From NCBI GenBank assembly GCA_051859045.1, contig JBHYGK010000030.1, forward strand, positions 1 to 27,213: a stretch of 27,213 bases of DNA, written 5' to 3'. Both the position numbers and the translations under genes were made by a program. Under the pieces are notes generated by a model. It saw only the letters and a list, made by a program, of their open reading frames with translations. It had not been told where the DNA came from and made no database searches. Origin of the DNA: JBHYGK01 sp051859045 (lineage in GTDB: Bacteria > Pseudomonadota > Gammaproteobacteria > Xanthomonadales > Xanthomonadaceae). Shown here in pieces: positions 13,515-21,558 of this stretch. The first letter of the stretch is position 1. Each line of letters begins with the position of its first letter.

Positions 13515-14519
13515 TCAGCGCCGCCGCAGCACCGGCTCGTCGAGCGCGGCGAGCTGCTCCTGCATCTGCCGCAGCACGTCCTCCCAGTGGCGGATGTCGG
13601 CGAAGAACGGGAACGCGGCCTTGAACGCGGGGTCGTCCCAGCGCCGCGCGATCCAGGCGTGGTAGTGCAGCAGGCGCATCGCGCGCAGCGGCTCCACCAG
13701 GCCGAGTGCCCGCGGCTCGAAGGGGTGGAACACCTCGTAGCCCTCGAGCAGCCAGCCCAGCTGGGCCTCGCGCTCGTGCGGGGCGCCGTTGAGCAGCATC
13801 CACAGGTCCTGGATCGCGGGCGCCATCGCGCAGTCGTCGAGGTCGACCAGGTGCACCCGGCCCTCGCGCCAGAGCAGGTTGCCGAGGTGGAAATCGCCGT
13901 GCACGCGGATCGCCGGGATCGCGCCGGCGCGCTCGAACGCGGCCTCGCAGCCGTCGAGCAGGGCGTCGGCGAGGGTGGTGAAGCTGTCCTCCAGCGCCTC
14001 GGGCAGCCAGCCCCCGTCGAGCAGGGCCTCGACCGGCTCGATGCCGTGGCTGGCGAGGTCGAGCGCGGGCCGGTGCACGAAGGGCCGCGCGGCGCCGATC
14101 GCATGCAGGCGGCCCAGCTCGCGGCCGAGCGTGCGCAGGGTCTCGCGGTCGCCGGGGTCCGGCGCGCGCCCGCCCTGCAGCGGGAACAGCGCGTAGTCGA
14201 AGCCCTCGTAGCGATGCAGGGTGCGGCCCTCGATCTCCAGCGGCGCGACCACCGACAGCCCGGCCTCGGCCAGCTCCTGGGCGAAGGCGTGCTCCTCGCG
14301 CACCTGCGCCGCGCTCCAGCGGCCCGGCCGGTAGAACTTCGCGACCACCGCCGGCGCGTCCTCCAGGCCGATCCGGAACACCCGGTTCTCGTAGCTGTTG
14401 AGGGCCAGCACGCGGCCGTCGGAGACCAGGCCCAGGCGCTCGACGGCGTCCACGACGAGGTCGGGATCGAGGCCGGCGAAGGGCGGGGCGGGGAGCGGGG
14501 CGGGCGCGGCGGGGGACAT
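13515..14519 (-). CDS. srkA: Stress response serine/threonine kinase SrkA (YihE/RdoA)
   Basis: A cytosolic aminoglycoside-phosphotransferase-fold protein kinase (334 aa, E. coli SrkA about 328). In E. coli it counters MazEF-linked death and helps recovery from oxidative and envelope stress, and in several species it neighbours dsbA. Visible residues: N-lobe SYENRVFRIG (42-51), ATP lysine K61 in VVAKFYRPGRW, catalytic loop HGDFHLGN with D209 and N214, and metal-binding LVDLDD (D226 or D228). Residues 236-256 (QDLWMLLNG) match the family C-lobe. ATG 14519 gives the normal N-terminus (FAGLDPDLVVDAVERLG); a longer open frame exists upstream without similarity. The ribosome site is weak. Here its downstream neighbour is a periplasmic isomerase rather than dsbA, still an envelope-folding partner. 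Confidence 0.95.
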   Translation of the reverse strand: MSPAAPAPLPAPPFAGLDPDLVVDAVERLGLVSDGRVLALNSYENRVFRIGLEDAPAVVAKFYRPGRWSAAQVREEHAFAQELAEAGLSVVAPLEIEGRTLHRYEGFDYALFPLQGGRAPDPGDRETLRTLGRELGRLHAIGAARPFVHRPALDLASHGIEPVEALLDGGWLPEALEDSFTTLADALLDGCEAAFERAGAIPAIRVHGDFHLGNLLWREGRVHLVDLDDCAMAPAIQDLWMLLNGAPHEREAQLGWLLEGYEVFHPFEPRALGLVEPLRAMRLLHYHAWIARRWDDPAFKAAFPFFADIRHWEDVLRQMQEQLAALDEPVLRRR

Positions 14520-14647
14520 GGCGGGCTCGCGGGTCGGGCAGGGCAGGGTAGGCCCCGCGCGCCGCCGCGGCCAGCGCGGCGAGGGGCGGCCGGCCGGGAC
14601 GCCGGCGCCAGGCGGCATCGACACGGGGAAGGCATGACCTCTGGCGG

Positions 14648-14675
14648 ATGACTAGTGCGAAGCTCGCACTATGAT
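14648..14675 (+). promoter_or_regulatory. PadR-gene promoter with palindromic operator in the spacer
   Basis: A -35-like ATGACT (14648-14653) and a strong -10 TATGAT (14670-14675) are 16 bp apart. The spacer is filled by the perfect inverted repeat TAGTGCGA-agc-TCGCACTA (14653-14671), overlapping the edges of both elements. A protein bound here would block polymerase, so autorepression by the PadR protein encoded 67 nt downstream is likely. Confidence 0.6.
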
Positions 14676-14741
14676 CGACCTGCACCCATGCACAGGCTCG
14701 CTCGATCCCGAGCGTCGTCCTTCCTCCCCCCGGAGACCGCC

Positions 14742-15149
14742 ATGCCCGACCACCCGGACACGCTCGACCCCCAGGCCGCCGACGCCGCGGCGCTCGAGCC
14801 GCACCTGCGCAAGTTCGAGAAGGAGCTCGCCACCGGCACCGTCGCCCTGGTGCTGCTGGCCGTCCTGGCCCGCGCCACCATCCCGCTGTACGGCTACCAG
14901 ATCGCGAAGTCGCTCGAGCGCGACGCCGGCGACGCCTTCGCCGGCAAGCAGAGCGCGCTCTACCCGGTGCTGCGCAACCTCGAAGGCGGCGGCCTCCTCG
15001 GCAGCGAGGTCGAGCCCTCCACGGCCGGGCCGCCGCGCCGGTACTACCGCATCACCCCGCTGGGCCACGCGGTGCTCGCCGCCTGGCGCCAGCGCTGGAC
15101 CGCCACCCGCCTCGCCGTCGACGCCATCCTTGAGGGGAGCCACGCATGA
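14742..15149 (+). CDS. PadR-family transcriptional repressor
   Basis: A small winged-helix DNA-binding protein (135 aa). After a ~25-residue lead-in, the PadR fold runs from about 30 to 115: GTVALVLLAVLARATIPLYGYQIAKSLE (helices 1-2), then ALYPVLRNLEGGGLLGSEVE (recognition helix region) and the wing RYYRITPLGHAVLAAWRQRW. The last helix (116-135) would form the dimer interface. ATG 14742 follows CGGAG (14731-14735); in-frame ATGs upstream lie within the operator or promoter. Its stop overlaps the next start (ATGA, 15146-15149), tying it to a HAAS-domain membrane protein. PadR-HAAS pairs are a known two-gene arrangement in which the membrane protein is thought to be the regulated target or partner. 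The ligand is unknown. Confidence 0.92.
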   Translation: MPDHPDTLDPQAADAAALEPHLRKFEKELATGTVALVLLAVLARATIPLYGYQIAKSLERDAGDAFAGKQSALYPVLRNLEGGGLLGSEVEPSTAGPPRRYYRITPLGHAVLAAWRQRWTATRLAVDAILEGSHA

Positions 15150-16114
15150 ACGCCACCAACGCCCACCACACCCCGCCCCCCGCCTCGATCCCCGAGTACC
15201 TGGCCCGGCTGCGCGAGGCGCTGAAGGGCGCCGACCGCGCGATGGTCCAGGACGCGCTCTACGACGCCGAGGAGTACCTGCGCGCCGAGCTCGCCAACAG
15301 CCCCGGCAAGTCCGAGGCCGAGGTGGTGGCCGCGGTGTACGCCAGCTACGGCAAGCCCGACGAGGTGGCGGAGATCTACCGCGAGACGGAAGTGACCGTG
15401 CAGCGCGCGCTGGCCCCGCCGGTGATGACCCGCCCGCGCGCGCCCGACGCCCCGCCGCGCAACGCCTTCGCGCGCTTCTTCGGCGTGGTGCTCGAGCCGC
15501 GGGCCTGGGGCGCCCTGGTGTACCTGCTGCTGGCGCTCGCCACCGGCACGTTCTTCTTCTCGTGGGTGGTGACCGGCCTCAGCCTCAGCCTGGGCCTGCT
15601 GGTGCTGATCATCGGCGTCCCGGTGGCGGTGCTGTTCTTCGCCTCGGTGCGGGTGCTGTCGCTGGTCGAGGGGCGGCTGGTGGAAGGCCTGCTGGGCGTG
15701 CGGATGCCGCGCCGGCCGGTCTACCTCGACGCCAGCCTGCCGCTGCTGAGCCGGATCGGCCGCATGTTCACCGACTGGCGGACCTGGTCGACGATGCTCT
15801 ACATGCTGCTGATGCTGCCGCTGGGCACGTTCTACTTCTCGGTGATGGTCACCGCGCTGTCGCTGTCGCTGGGCCTGGTGGCCGGCGGCGGGCTCGAGGT
15901 GCTGGTGGCGATGGGCGCGATCGTCCTGCCCGAGCACGTGCAGCTGGGCGTGCACTACGACGGCGAGCGCGTGATCGGCGGCTGGGGCCTGGGCGTGGTG
16001 GCCATGCTCGCGGGCCTGCTGGGCCTGTTCGCCAGCCTGCACCTGGCCCGCGGCCTGGGCTGGCTGCACGGCCAGATCGCCCGCGGCCTGCTGGTCGAGG
16101 CCAGCGGCGACTGA
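15146..16114 (+). CDS. HAAS-domain membrane protein paired with PadR
   Basis: A 322-residue integral membrane protein. Residues ~12-85 form the helical HAAS (DUF1700-like) domain: IPEYLARLREAL, MVQDALYDAEEYLRAEL and AVYASYGKPDEVAEIYRE. Residues ~108-310 contain two similar halves, each with paired hydrophobic helices around GTFFFSWVVTGLSLSLGL and GTFYFSVMVTALSLSLGL, a clear internal duplication. This resembles the putative-sensor domain often found with HAAS. The start overlaps the PadR stop by 4 nt, so the two proteins are made together, presumably under the operator at 14653-14671. Its molecular job is not established; interaction with PadR or a role in envelope response is inference. A hairpin at 16128-16152 follows the stop. 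Confidence 0.88.
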   Translation: MNATNAHHTPPPASIPEYLARLREALKGADRAMVQDALYDAEEYLRAELANSPGKSEAEVVAAVYASYGKPDEVAEIYRETEVTVQRALAPPVMTRPRAPDAPPRNAFARFFGVVLEPRAWGALVYLLLALATGTFFFSWVVTGLSLSLGLLVLIIGVPVAVLFFASVRVLSLVEGRLVEGLLGVRMPRRPVYLDASLPLLSRIGRMFTDWRTWSTMLYMLLMLPLGTFYFSVMVTALSLSLGLVAGGGLEVLVAMGAIVLPEHVQLGVHYDGERVIGGWGLGVVAMLAGLLGLFASLHLARGLGWLHGQIARGLLVEASGD

Positions 16115-16127
16115 GCGCCGCCGCCGC

Positions 16128-16152
16128 CGGCCGGGGCCCCGCGCCCCGGCCG
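16128..16152 (+). terminator. GC hairpin after the PadR-HAAS operon
   Basis: CGGCCGGGGC (16128-16137) and GCCCCGGCCG (16143-16152) form a perfect 10-bp stem with a 5-nt loop. No T-run follows. The stem sequence is nearly that of the stronger terminator at 27051-27076. Confidence 0.4.
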
Positions 16153-16186
16153 CGCGCGGCCTCCGCCCCGGTGGCACCATCGGCGC

Positions 16187-17431
16187 ATGCCCAGCCCCGC
16201 CCACGCCCGCGCCCTGCACCTGCACGCCCAGGGCCTGCTGTCCGCGCTCCCCCGCCGGCGCGCCACGCCCGCCGACCTCGACGCGGCCATCGCGCGCATG
16301 CAGCTGCTGCAGATCGACACCATCCACGTCGTCGCGCGCAGCCCCTACCTCGTGCTGTTCTCGCGCCTCGGCGACTACCCGATGGCCTGGCTGGAGGAGG
16401 CGCTGGCGAAGGCGCGGATCTTCGAGTGCTGGGCGCACGAGGCCTGCTTCGCCCCGATCGCCGACTGGCCGCTGCACCACGCCAACCGCGCCGCCCGCGA
16501 CCACCACTGGGGCATGCGCCACGCGCGCCGCCACGACGCGGGCCAGCGCCGCCAGCTCGACGCGCTGCTCGCCCACGTCCGCGCCCACGGCGCGGTGAAG
16601 GCCGCCGACTTCGAGCGCCGCGACGGCGGCGGCGGGGCCTGGTGGGGCTGGAAGGACGAGAAGCAGTGGCTCGAGGCGCTGTTCGCGCTGGGCGAACTGG
16701 GCGTGGCCCGGCGCGAGCGCTTCCAGCGCGTGTACGACCTGATCGAGCGGGTGGTGCCCGACGCGGTCCGCGACGCGCCGCCGCCGTGGCGGGCGGGCGG
16801 GGCCGCGCCCGCCTCGCCGGACGCCGAGGCCGCCGCGCTGCGCCGCGAGTGCCTGCTGCGCGCCGCGCGCGCGCTGGGCATCGCGCAGGCCCGCTGGCTG
16901 GCCGACTACCACCGCCTGCAGCGCCGCGCGACCGACGCCGAGCTGGCGCCGCTGGTGGCCGAGGGCGCGCTGCTGCGCACCGAGGTGCCGGGCTGGGACG
17001 CCCCCGCCTACGTGCATCCCGCGCACGCCGACGCGCTCGCGCTGGCCGAGGCCGGCCGGCTGCGCGCGACCCGCACGGTGCTGCTCTCGCCCTTCGACCC
17101 GGTGGTCTGGGACCGCGCGCGCGCCAGCACGCTGTTCGGCTTCGACTACCGGCTGGAGTGCTACGTGCCGGCGCCGAAGCGCCGCCACGGCTACTTCGTG
17201 CTGCCGGTGCTGCACCGCGGCCGGCTGGTGGGCCGGCTCGACGCCAAGGCCCACCGCGGCGAGGGCGTGCTCGAGGTGCTGGGGCTGTGGTTCGAGCCGG
17301 GCGAGGGCGAGGACGCCGCCACCCGCGCCGCGGTGCTGGGCGCGATCGAGGCCTTCGCCGCGTGGCAGGGCCTGCACGGGCCGCTGCGCTGGCCGGCGCG
17401 CTCACGCCGCGGACAGCTCCGGCTGGGGTAG
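16187..17431 (+). CDS. AlkX/YcaQ-type winged-helix DNA glycosylase
   Basis: A member of the HTH_42 (AlkZ/AlkX) family, 414 aa, cytosolic. Family enzymes excise alkylated bases, and the AlkX/YcaQ branch unhooks DNA interstrand crosslinks. The protein opens with ARALHLHAQGLL and the diagnostic catalytic motif QID at residues 42-44 (in LLQIDTIHVVARSPYLVL). This is the Q-hydrophobic-D form of the AlkX branch, not the Q-x-Q of the AlkZ antibiotic-resistance branch. Further landmarks are WAHEACF, the winged-helix stretch around HGAVKAADFERRD and LLSPFDPVVWDRAR near the C-terminus. ATG 16187 is the first in-frame start in the family register. Its TAG stop forms part of the possible -10 of the next gene. 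No resistance or biosynthesis cluster is nearby, so a housekeeping repair role fits. Confidence 0.92.
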   Translation: MPSPAHARALHLHAQGLLSALPRRRATPADLDAAIARMQLLQIDTIHVVARSPYLVLFSRLGDYPMAWLEEALAKARIFECWAHEACFAPIADWPLHHANRAARDHHWGMRHARRHDAGQRRQLDALLAHVRAHGAVKAADFERRDGGGGAWWGWKDEKQWLEALFALGELGVARRERFQRVYDLIERVVPDAVRDAPPPWRAGGAAPASPDAEAAALRRECLLRAARALGIAQARWLADYHRLQRRATDAELAPLVAEGALLRTEVPGWDAPAYVHPAHADALALAEAGRLRATRTVLLSPFDPVVWDRARASTLFGFDYRLECYVPAPKRRHGYFVLPVLHRGRLVGRLDAKAHRGEGVLEVLGLWFEPGEGEDAATRAAVLGAIEAFAAWQGLHGPLRWPARSRRGQLRLG

Positions 17432-17434
17432 GCT
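17429..17434 (+). promoter_or_regulatory. Possible -10 element before the sugar dehydrogenase gene
   Basis: TAGGCT overlaps the stop codon of the preceding gene and lies 39 nt before ATG 17474. I see no convincing -35. Confidence 0.3.
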
Positions 17435-17473
17435 CGGCGCCTTCCCACGACCGCGCCCGATCCGGAGATCGCC

Positions 17474-18637
17474 ATGCCGACCGCCCGCCGCCTCGCCCTG
17501 TCCCTCGCCATCGCCCTCGCCGCGGCCGCCGCGTCCGGCTGCCGCGCCGACCCCGCCGCCATCGAGGCCGCGCCGGCCGAGGTCGTCGCCGCCGACGCCG
17601 CGCCGTTCGCCACCGCCGAGGTGGCCAGCTTCGCCCAGCCCTGGGCGATGGCCTTCCTGCCCGACGGGCGCGTGCTGGTGACCGAGAAGGCCGGCGTCCT
17701 GAAGCTGCACGCGATCGGCGGGGCCACCGTCGAGGTCGCGGGCGTGCCCGAGGTCGCCTTCGGCGGCCAGGGCGGCCTGGGCGACGTGGTGCTGCATCCG
17801 GGCTTCGCGCAGAACGGCCTGGTGTACCTGAGCTACGCCGAGGCCGATCCGGCCGACGCCGACCTGCGCGGCGCGGCCATCGCCCGCGGCCGCCTGGTGG
17901 AGGATGCCGCCGGCGCGCGCCTGGAGGGCGTCGAGGTGATCTGGCGGCAGGCCCCCAAGATGAGCGGACGCGGCCACTACGGCCACCGGATGCTGTTCGA
18001 CGCCGAGGGCGCGCTGTGGGTCAGCTCGGGCGACCGCCAGCACTTCGACCCGGCCCAGGACATGGCTTCGAACATGGGCAAGGTGCTGCGGCTGACCGAC
18101 GCCGGCCAGCCCATGCCGGGCAATCCCTTCGAGGCCGACGGCGGCATCGCCGCCGAGGTGTGGTCGCTGGGCCACCGCAACCCGCTGGGCTTCGCGTTCG
18201 GGCCCGACGGTCGCCCCTGGGTGCTCGAGCACGGCCCGGCCGGCGGCGACGAGCTCAACCTGGTGCGCCGCGGCGCGAACTACGGCTGGCCGGTGGTCAG
18301 CGACGGCGACCACTACGACGGCCGCGCGATCCCCGACCATGCCACCCGCCCGGAGTTCCAGACCGCCGCGGCCACCTGGACGCCGGTGATCGCGCCGGGT
18401 GCGATCGCGTTCTACCGCGGCGACGCCTTCCCCGGCTGGGACGGCCAGCTGCTGGCCGCCGGCCTCGCCTCGCAGGCGCTGGTGCGGGTGGCGATCGAGG
18501 GCGAGTCGGCCCGCGAGGTCGCGCGCTACCCGATGGGCATGCGCCTGCGCGCGGTGGCGCAGGCGCCGGACGGCGCGCTGTGGCTGCTCGAGGACGCGCC
18601 CGAGGGCGCGCTGATCCGGGTCACGCCGCGCGGCTGA
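17474..18637 (+). CDS. PQQ-dependent aldose sugar dehydrogenase (YliI/Asd type), lipoprotein
   Basis: A six-bladed propeller quinoprotein (387 aa) expected to oxidise aldose sugars with pyrroloquinoline quinone in the periplasm. The export signal (LALSLAIALAAAAASGC) ends in a lipobox Cys at about residue 24. Family motifs: QPWAMAFLPDGRVLVTEKAG (substrate/PQQ strand), GGQGGLGDVVLHPGF, SGRGHYGHRMLF around the active-site His, GHRNPLGFAFGPDGR, and EHGPAGGDELNLVRRGANYG, which binds PQQ and calcium in GSDH-family enzymes. Length fits YliI (371 aa) plus a linker. Start ATG 17474 is supported by GGAGA (17464-17468). No pqq biosynthesis genes are in the window, so whether it receives cofactor cannot be judged. 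It converges on a methyltransferase gene 25 bp away. Confidence 0.92.
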   Translation: MPTARRLALSLAIALAAAAASGCRADPAAIEAAPAEVVAADAAPFATAEVASFAQPWAMAFLPDGRVLVTEKAGVLKLHAIGGATVEVAGVPEVAFGGQGGLGDVVLHPGFAQNGLVYLSYAEADPADADLRGAAIARGRLVEDAAGARLEGVEVIWRQAPKMSGRGHYGHRMLFDAEGALWVSSGDRQHFDPAQDMASNMGKVLRLTDAGQPMPGNPFEADGGIAAEVWSLGHRNPLGFAFGPDGRPWVLEHGPAGGDELNLVRRGANYGWPVVSDGDHYDGRAIPDHATRPEFQTAAATWTPVIAPGAIAFYRGDAFPGWDGQLLAAGLASQALVRVAIEGESAREVARYPMGMRLRAVAQAPDGALWLLEDAPEGALIRVTPRG

Positions 18638-18665
18638 GCCGCGGCGCGGGCCGGCGCGGCGCTCA
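18635..18665. terminator. Palindrome spanning two convergent stop codons
   Basis: TGAGC (18635-18639, containing one stop) pairs with GCTCA (18661-18665, containing the other), with further G:C pairing inside. The hairpin can form in both transcripts. No T-run is present. Confidence 0.3.
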
Positions 18666-19268
18666 GCCCGCAGGCACCCGCTCCATCGCGGTGAGCGCCG
18701 CGGCCAGTCCGGCCGGGGCCCAGCTGCACGGCCCCACCGGCGCCAACCCGGCCTCCGCGAACAGCCGCCGGTAGGTGGCGGCGGGGCGGGCCTGGAAGCC
18801 CTCGAGGTCGCCTTCGATCGCGTCGCCGCGGGCGTAGCAGTCCAGCCACGCCACGCCGCCGACCAGCTCGACCAGGCCCGGCAGGCCGCGCCGCAGCTCG
18901 GCGAGCGGCAGGTAGTGCAGCACGTCGCTGCACACCAGCAGGTCGACCGGCGGGCAGGGCCGGTAGTGGGCGAGGTCGCCGAAGCCCGCGCGCAGCAGGC
19001 CGCGCCGCGCGCCCCAGCGGCGCACCGCGTACTCGCTCGGATCCAGCCCGAGGTAGTGCAGGCCCGGCCGCAGCGCCAGCAGCGGCGCGCGCCACGCGCC
19101 CTCGCCGCAGCCCACGTCGAGCACGCTGCGGAGCGGGCGCTCGAGCACCAGCTCGGCGATCGCCACCGCGGCGGCGACCTTGCGCGCGCGGCGCGCGGCC
19201 GCGCCGCGGCGCTCGGGGGCGCTGCGGTACCAGCGGTCGAAGTAGGCCTGGTCGTAGGTCTTGGGCAT
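18663..19268 (-). CDS. Class I SAM-dependent methyltransferase
   Basis: A small cytosolic methyltransferase (201 aa) of unknown substrate. Motif I is VLDVGCGEG (49-57), followed by GLDPSEYAV (motif II, acidic position as Asp), a motif around DLLVCSDVLHYLP (motif IV region), and a C-terminal strand pair. The N-terminus MPKTYDQAYFDRWYR is typical of a group of proteobacterial methyltransferases annotated only by fold. ATG 19268 is a good match to that N-terminus; no strong Shine-Dalgarno is visible. It is 49 nt downstream of the lipase gene on the same strand, so the two may be co-transcribed, but nothing in the sequences links their functions. Confidence 0.9.
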   Translation of the reverse strand: MPKTYDQAYFDRWYRSAPERRGAAARRARKVAAAVAIAELVLERPLRSVLDVGCGEGAWRAPLLALRPGLHYLGLDPSEYAVRRWGARRGLLRAGFGDLAHYRPCPPVDLLVCSDVLHYLPLAELRRGLPGLVELVGGVAWLDCYARGDAIEGDLEGFQARPAATYRRLFAEAGLAPVGPCSWAPAGLAAALTAMERVPAG

Positions 19269-19317
19269 GCGCGCGGCGGCGTCGGGCGGGCGCGCAGTGT
19301 CGCAGATGCCGCCGGGC

Positions 19318-20040
19318 CTAGCGGACGAGGTCGGCCTGCGCGCCGGCGGTGCCGGTGAGCAGGCCGAAGTGCCCGGTGGCGTAGGTCAGGTTGGCGTCCT
19401 CGCCCGCGATCGACGAGCTGTGCACGCCGCCGACCGTGCAGAGCCCGGTCGCGCAGACGATCTGGTCGCTGAAGCTCTTGATCGAGGCCATCCGCGCGCC
19501 GAAGCGCCGGCCCTGCAGGCTCGCCACCAGCGGGCTGCCCAGCGCGAGGCCGTTCGCGCCGCAGGTGGTGGTGGGCACGTTGAACGGCCAGGTGCCGCAG
19601 CTGCGCAGGCCGCGGAACGCGCCGGCGATGCCGACGAAGCGGTCGACCCGGCCGGCCAGGCCGTGGCGGTCGATCACCCGCGCGGCGAGGGTGGCGCCCA
19701 TCGAGTGCCCGATCACGTCGATGCGCCCGCTGCAGCTGCGCGCGCTGGCCTCGACGAGCGCGTCGAGCACCGGCGCCTCCTCGGCGCCGGCGTGGTCGTT
19801 GCAGGCGGGGCACAGGCGGTTGCCCCAGGCCGGGCGCAGGATCTCGGCGTCGGCGTAGCCGCGCCGGCGCAGCTCGGCGCGGGTGTTGGCGAAGTCATCG
19901 GGGCTGCCGGCGTTGCCGTGCACCAGCACCACCGGGTCGCGGCAGGCCTGGGCGGCGGCGGGAGGCGCGAGGGCGCCGGCGCAGAGCGCGGCGGCGAGCA
20001 GGGCGGCGAGGCGGGGCAGGGCGGCATGGACGGGGCGCAT
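19318..20040 (-). CDS. Secreted lipase/esterase (Lipase_2 / EstA-like)
   Basis: An exported alpha/beta hydrolase (240 aa) expected to cleave ester bonds of lipids or short acyl esters. A signal peptide covers about residues 1-30 (LAALLAAALCAGALAPPAAA). The oxyanion region VVLVHGNAGSPDDF (37-50), nucleophile elbow GHSMG with Ser113, probable acid Asp192 (SFSDQIV) and His224 (TYATGHFGLL) make a full triad. Eight cysteines in the mature part, several in close pairs (CPAC, CATGLC), suggest disulfides and periplasmic or extracellular location. ATG 20040 is chosen over an upstream in-frame start because the signal peptide begins there and GGAG sits just upstream (20043-20046 on the plus strand read as CTCC). 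A dedicated foldase gene is not visible, as expected for this small class. Confidence 0.9.
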   Translation of the reverse strand: MRPVHAALPRLAALLAAALCAGALAPPAAAQACRDPVVLVHGNAGSPDDFANTRAELRRRGYADAEILRPAWGNRLCPACNDHAGAEEAPVLDALVEASARSCSGRIDVIGHSMGATLAARVIDRHGLAGRVDRFVGIAGAFRGLRSCGTWPFNVPTTTCGANGLALGSPLVASLQGRRFGARMASIKSFSDQIVCATGLCTVGGVHSSSIAGEDANLTYATGHFGLLTGTAGAQADLVR

Positions 20041-20162
20041 GGAGGGTCTCCGCGGAGGGCCGGCGCGGGATGGCGCCGGCCATGCGCCGAGACTGCGCGC
20101 GGCCGGGCCCGCGCGCCCTTGGACGAAAGGACGGGGCATCCCGGCCCCGCCCGCGAACCGGG

Positions 20163-20168
20163 TAAGCT
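20163..20168 (+). promoter_or_regulatory. Possible -10 element before the UMF1 transporter gene
   Basis: TAAGCT lies 27 nt before ATG 20196, in the divergent gap between the lipase and the transporter. No clear -35. Confidence 0.35.
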
Positions 20169-20195
20169 CGCGCCGCCCCCCTTCCCGGACCCCGC

Positions 20196-21512
20196 ATGGC
20201 CATCCCGACGATCCGCCGCCTGCATCCCGACGGCCTCCCCCCGGTGAAGCGCCGCGAGCTGTGGGCGTGGGCCGGCTTCGACTTCGCCAACTCCGGCTAC
20301 ACCACCGTGGTCATCACCGCGGTGTTCAGCGCCTACTTCGTGGGCACCGTCGCGGGCGACGCGAGCTGGGCCACGCTGGCCTGGACGCTGGCGCTGAGCC
20401 TGAGCTACGCGCTGGTGATCGTCACCGCGCCGCTGGTGGGCATCTACGCCGACCTGCACGCGCGCAAGAAGCAGGTGCTGGTCGCGACCACCGCGGTGTG
20501 CGCGCTGGGCACCCTGGGCCTGGCCTTCGCCGGGCCGGGGCAGGTGGCGCTGGCGCTGGCGCTGATCGTGGTGTCCAACACCGCGTTCTCCACCGGCGAG
20601 AACGTCATCGCCGCCTTCCTGCCCGAGCTGGCCCGGGAGGACGCGATGGGCAAGCTCTCGGGCTACGGCTGGGCGTTCGGCTACTTCGGCGGCCTGCTGA
20701 TCCTGGGCGTGTGCCTGTGGTGGATCCTCGGCGCCGAGGGCCGCGGCGCCAGCACCGACGCCGCGGTGGCGCAGAGCATGCTGTTCACCGGCGCGGCGTT
20801 CGTGCTGGCCGCGCTGCCCACCTTCCTGGTGCTGCGCGAGCGCGCGGTGGCGCGCCCGGTGGCCAAGGGCGAGATCCTGGCCCTGCTGCGCCGGCGCTTC
20901 GCCGAGGCGATCCGCGGCGGCACCGGGCTGCGCGACCTCTCCGCGTTCCTATGGTGCATCGTGTCCTACCAGGCCGGCGTGGCCACGGTGATCACGATCG
21001 CCGCGATCTTCACCCAGCAGGCGCTGGGCTTCAGCGCCACCGAGAGCATCGCGCTGGTGATGGTGGTCAACATCACCGCGGCGGTGGGCGCGGCGGCGTT
21101 CGGCCTGCTGCAGGACCGGATCGGCCACAAGCCGGCGCTCACCGTCTCGCTGGTGGGCTGGCTGCTGGCGATCGCGCTGCTGTTCCTCTCCGACGACCGC
21201 CCGATGGTGTGGGTGGCCGCGAACGTCGCCGGCCTGTGCCTGGGCGCCTCGCAGTCGGTGGGCCGCGCACTGGTGGGCTACTTCTGCCCGCCCGGCCGCG
21301 AGGCCGAGGTGTTCGGCCTGTGGGGCCTGGCGGTGAAGCTTTCGATGATCATCGGCCCGCTCACCTACGGCGTGGTCAGCTGGGCCAGCGGCAACGACCA
21401 CAAGCTGGCCATGCTGTTCACCTCGGTGTTCTTCGTCGTCGGCCTGGCCCTGCTGTGGCGGGTCGACGTGGCCCGCGGCCGGGTCGCCGCGATGGCCCGC
21501 CAGGCCGGCTAA
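20196..21512 (+). CDS. UMF1-family (Atg22-like) major facilitator transporter
   Basis: A 438-residue inner-membrane transporter with about 12 hydrophobic helices. The N-terminal motif ELWAWAGFDFANSGYTTVVI is the signature of the UMF1 / Atg22-like branch of the major facilitator superfamily. The helix 2-3 loop GIYADLHARKKQ is the MFS motif A equivalent, and FGLLQDRIGHKPAL repeats it in the second half. Yeast Atg22 exports amino acids from the vacuole; bacterial substrates are mostly unknown, so none is assigned. ATG 20196 is the first start and matches the family N-terminus. HemJ follows after 46 bp on the same strand and may share the transcript. All membrane segments look intact. Confidence 0.93.
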   Translation: MAIPTIRRLHPDGLPPVKRRELWAWAGFDFANSGYTTVVITAVFSAYFVGTVAGDASWATLAWTLALSLSYALVIVTAPLVGIYADLHARKKQVLVATTAVCALGTLGLAFAGPGQVALALALIVVSNTAFSTGENVIAAFLPELAREDAMGKLSGYGWAFGYFGGLLILGVCLWWILGAEGRGASTDAAVAQSMLFTGAAFVLAALPTFLVLRERAVARPVAKGEILALLRRRFAEAIRGGTGLRDLSAFLWCIVSYQAGVATVITIAAIFTQQALGFSATESIALVMVVNITAAVGAAAFGLLQDRIGHKPALTVSLVGWLLAIALLFLSDDRPMVWVAANVAGLCLGASQSVGRALVGYFCPPGREAEVFGLWGLAVKLSMIIGPLTYGVVSWASGNDHKLAMLFTSVFFVVGLALLWRVDVARGRVAAMARQAG

Positions 21513-21558
21513 GCCGGCGCCCCCCCCGTTCCCTCCCCGCATCCGATCGGAGTCGCGC

